Assembly (NCBI GenBank): GCA_002688965.1
Contig: NZEE01000097.1
Location: 1-14,776 of the forward strand
DNA from: an archaeon
GTDB taxonomy: Archaea; Aenigmatarchaeota; Aenigmatarchaeia; GW2011-AR5; GCA-2688965
Reading direction: 5' to 3'
DNA: 14,776 nt
In this document: in pieces, positions 14,743 through 14,776 of the stretch
Position numbering within the stretch: position 1 is the stretch's first letter
Layout: every line of letters starts with the position of its first letter
The notes under the pieces: model-generated
Told to the model about the DNA's origin: nothing
Database searches by the model: none
The model's input: the letters and a program-made list of their open reading frames with translations, nothing else
Made by a program: the position numbers and the translations under genes

Positions 14743-14776
14743 CAACAGTTCTTAATGCGTCGCAAAATACAATAAT
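14743..14776. other. short non-coding right edge
   Basis: Thirty-four bases follow the last stop. An ATG at 14755 is closed by TAA at 14773 after six codons. I see no terminator hairpin or promoter, so whether the operon continues is unknown. Confidence 0.6.

Noticed and set aside
14755..14775. A new gene beginning at the right edge
   Set aside because: The frame stops after six codons.

Overview
The window is a single, tightly packed, one-direction (+ strand) block of carbohydrate and cell-surface genes. It holds fifteen complete genes with almost no non-coding DNA. Neighbours overlap by 1, 4 or 11 nt or are separated by 0-21 nt, and all share the strand. I see no tRNA, rRNA, integrase, transposase or CRISPR array. 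The DNA is AT-rich by eye. Taxonomy cannot be fixed from this sequence. Two readings fit: a surface-polysaccharide genomic island of an AT-rich (perhaps marine) bacterium, or a host-derived polysaccharide cluster in a large phage, as described for some cyanobacterial T4-like phages. No phage structural or replication gene is visible, so the phage reading is inference only.

Layout. Positions 1-97 are the end of an upstream gene, cut by the window edge, made of a perfect 12-bp tandem repeat that can encode (Glu-Leu-Glu-Pro)n. Positions 98-183 are the only intergenic region of any size. It carries a perfect 17-bp palindrome that overlaps a TATAAT box and lies inside a larger imperfect inverted repeat; this is probably the promoter/operator of the cluster. 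Positions 184-6390 hold a glycosyltransferase block: a two-domain GT-B/GT-A fusion, a SAM methyltransferase, a GT2 enzyme and three short GT4-type enzymes in a row. Positions 6387-11481 hold a nucleotide-sugar block: GDP-mannose 4,6-dehydratase, a C-methyltransferase-like protein, a small RmlC-like cupin, a DegT/DnrJ aminotransferase, a two-helix membrane protein of the DUF962/Mpo1 family and an extended SDR epimerase/dehydratase. Positions 11482-14742 hold a second glycosyltransferase, a putative sugar O-methyltransferase, glucose-1-phosphate thymidylyltransferase (RmlA) and a GT29 sialyltransferase-like protein.

How they may work together (inference). Gmd makes GDP-4-keto-6-deoxymannose, and the DegT aminotransferase could convert it to GDP-perosamine or a related 4-amino sugar. 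RmlA makes dTDP-glucose, but no RmlB 4,6-dehydratase is present, so the dTDP branch must use an enzyme encoded elsewhere. The cupin, C-methyltransferase-like protein and SDR suggest an epimerised, branched or methylated deoxysugar. Several glycosyltransferases and two further methyltransferases would assemble and cap the glycan. There is no flippase, polymerase or ABC exporter, so the cluster looks like a decoration or synthesis module that relies on other export genes.

The most notable oddities are missing signature residues in otherwise recognisable enzymes: the zinc-binding cysteines and active-site Glu of the C-methyltransferase, the YxxxK lysine of the SDR and the glycine motif of the first methyltransferase. 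The others are the lipid-oxidation-type DUF962 gene inside a sugar operon and the repeat-encoded tail at the left edge.
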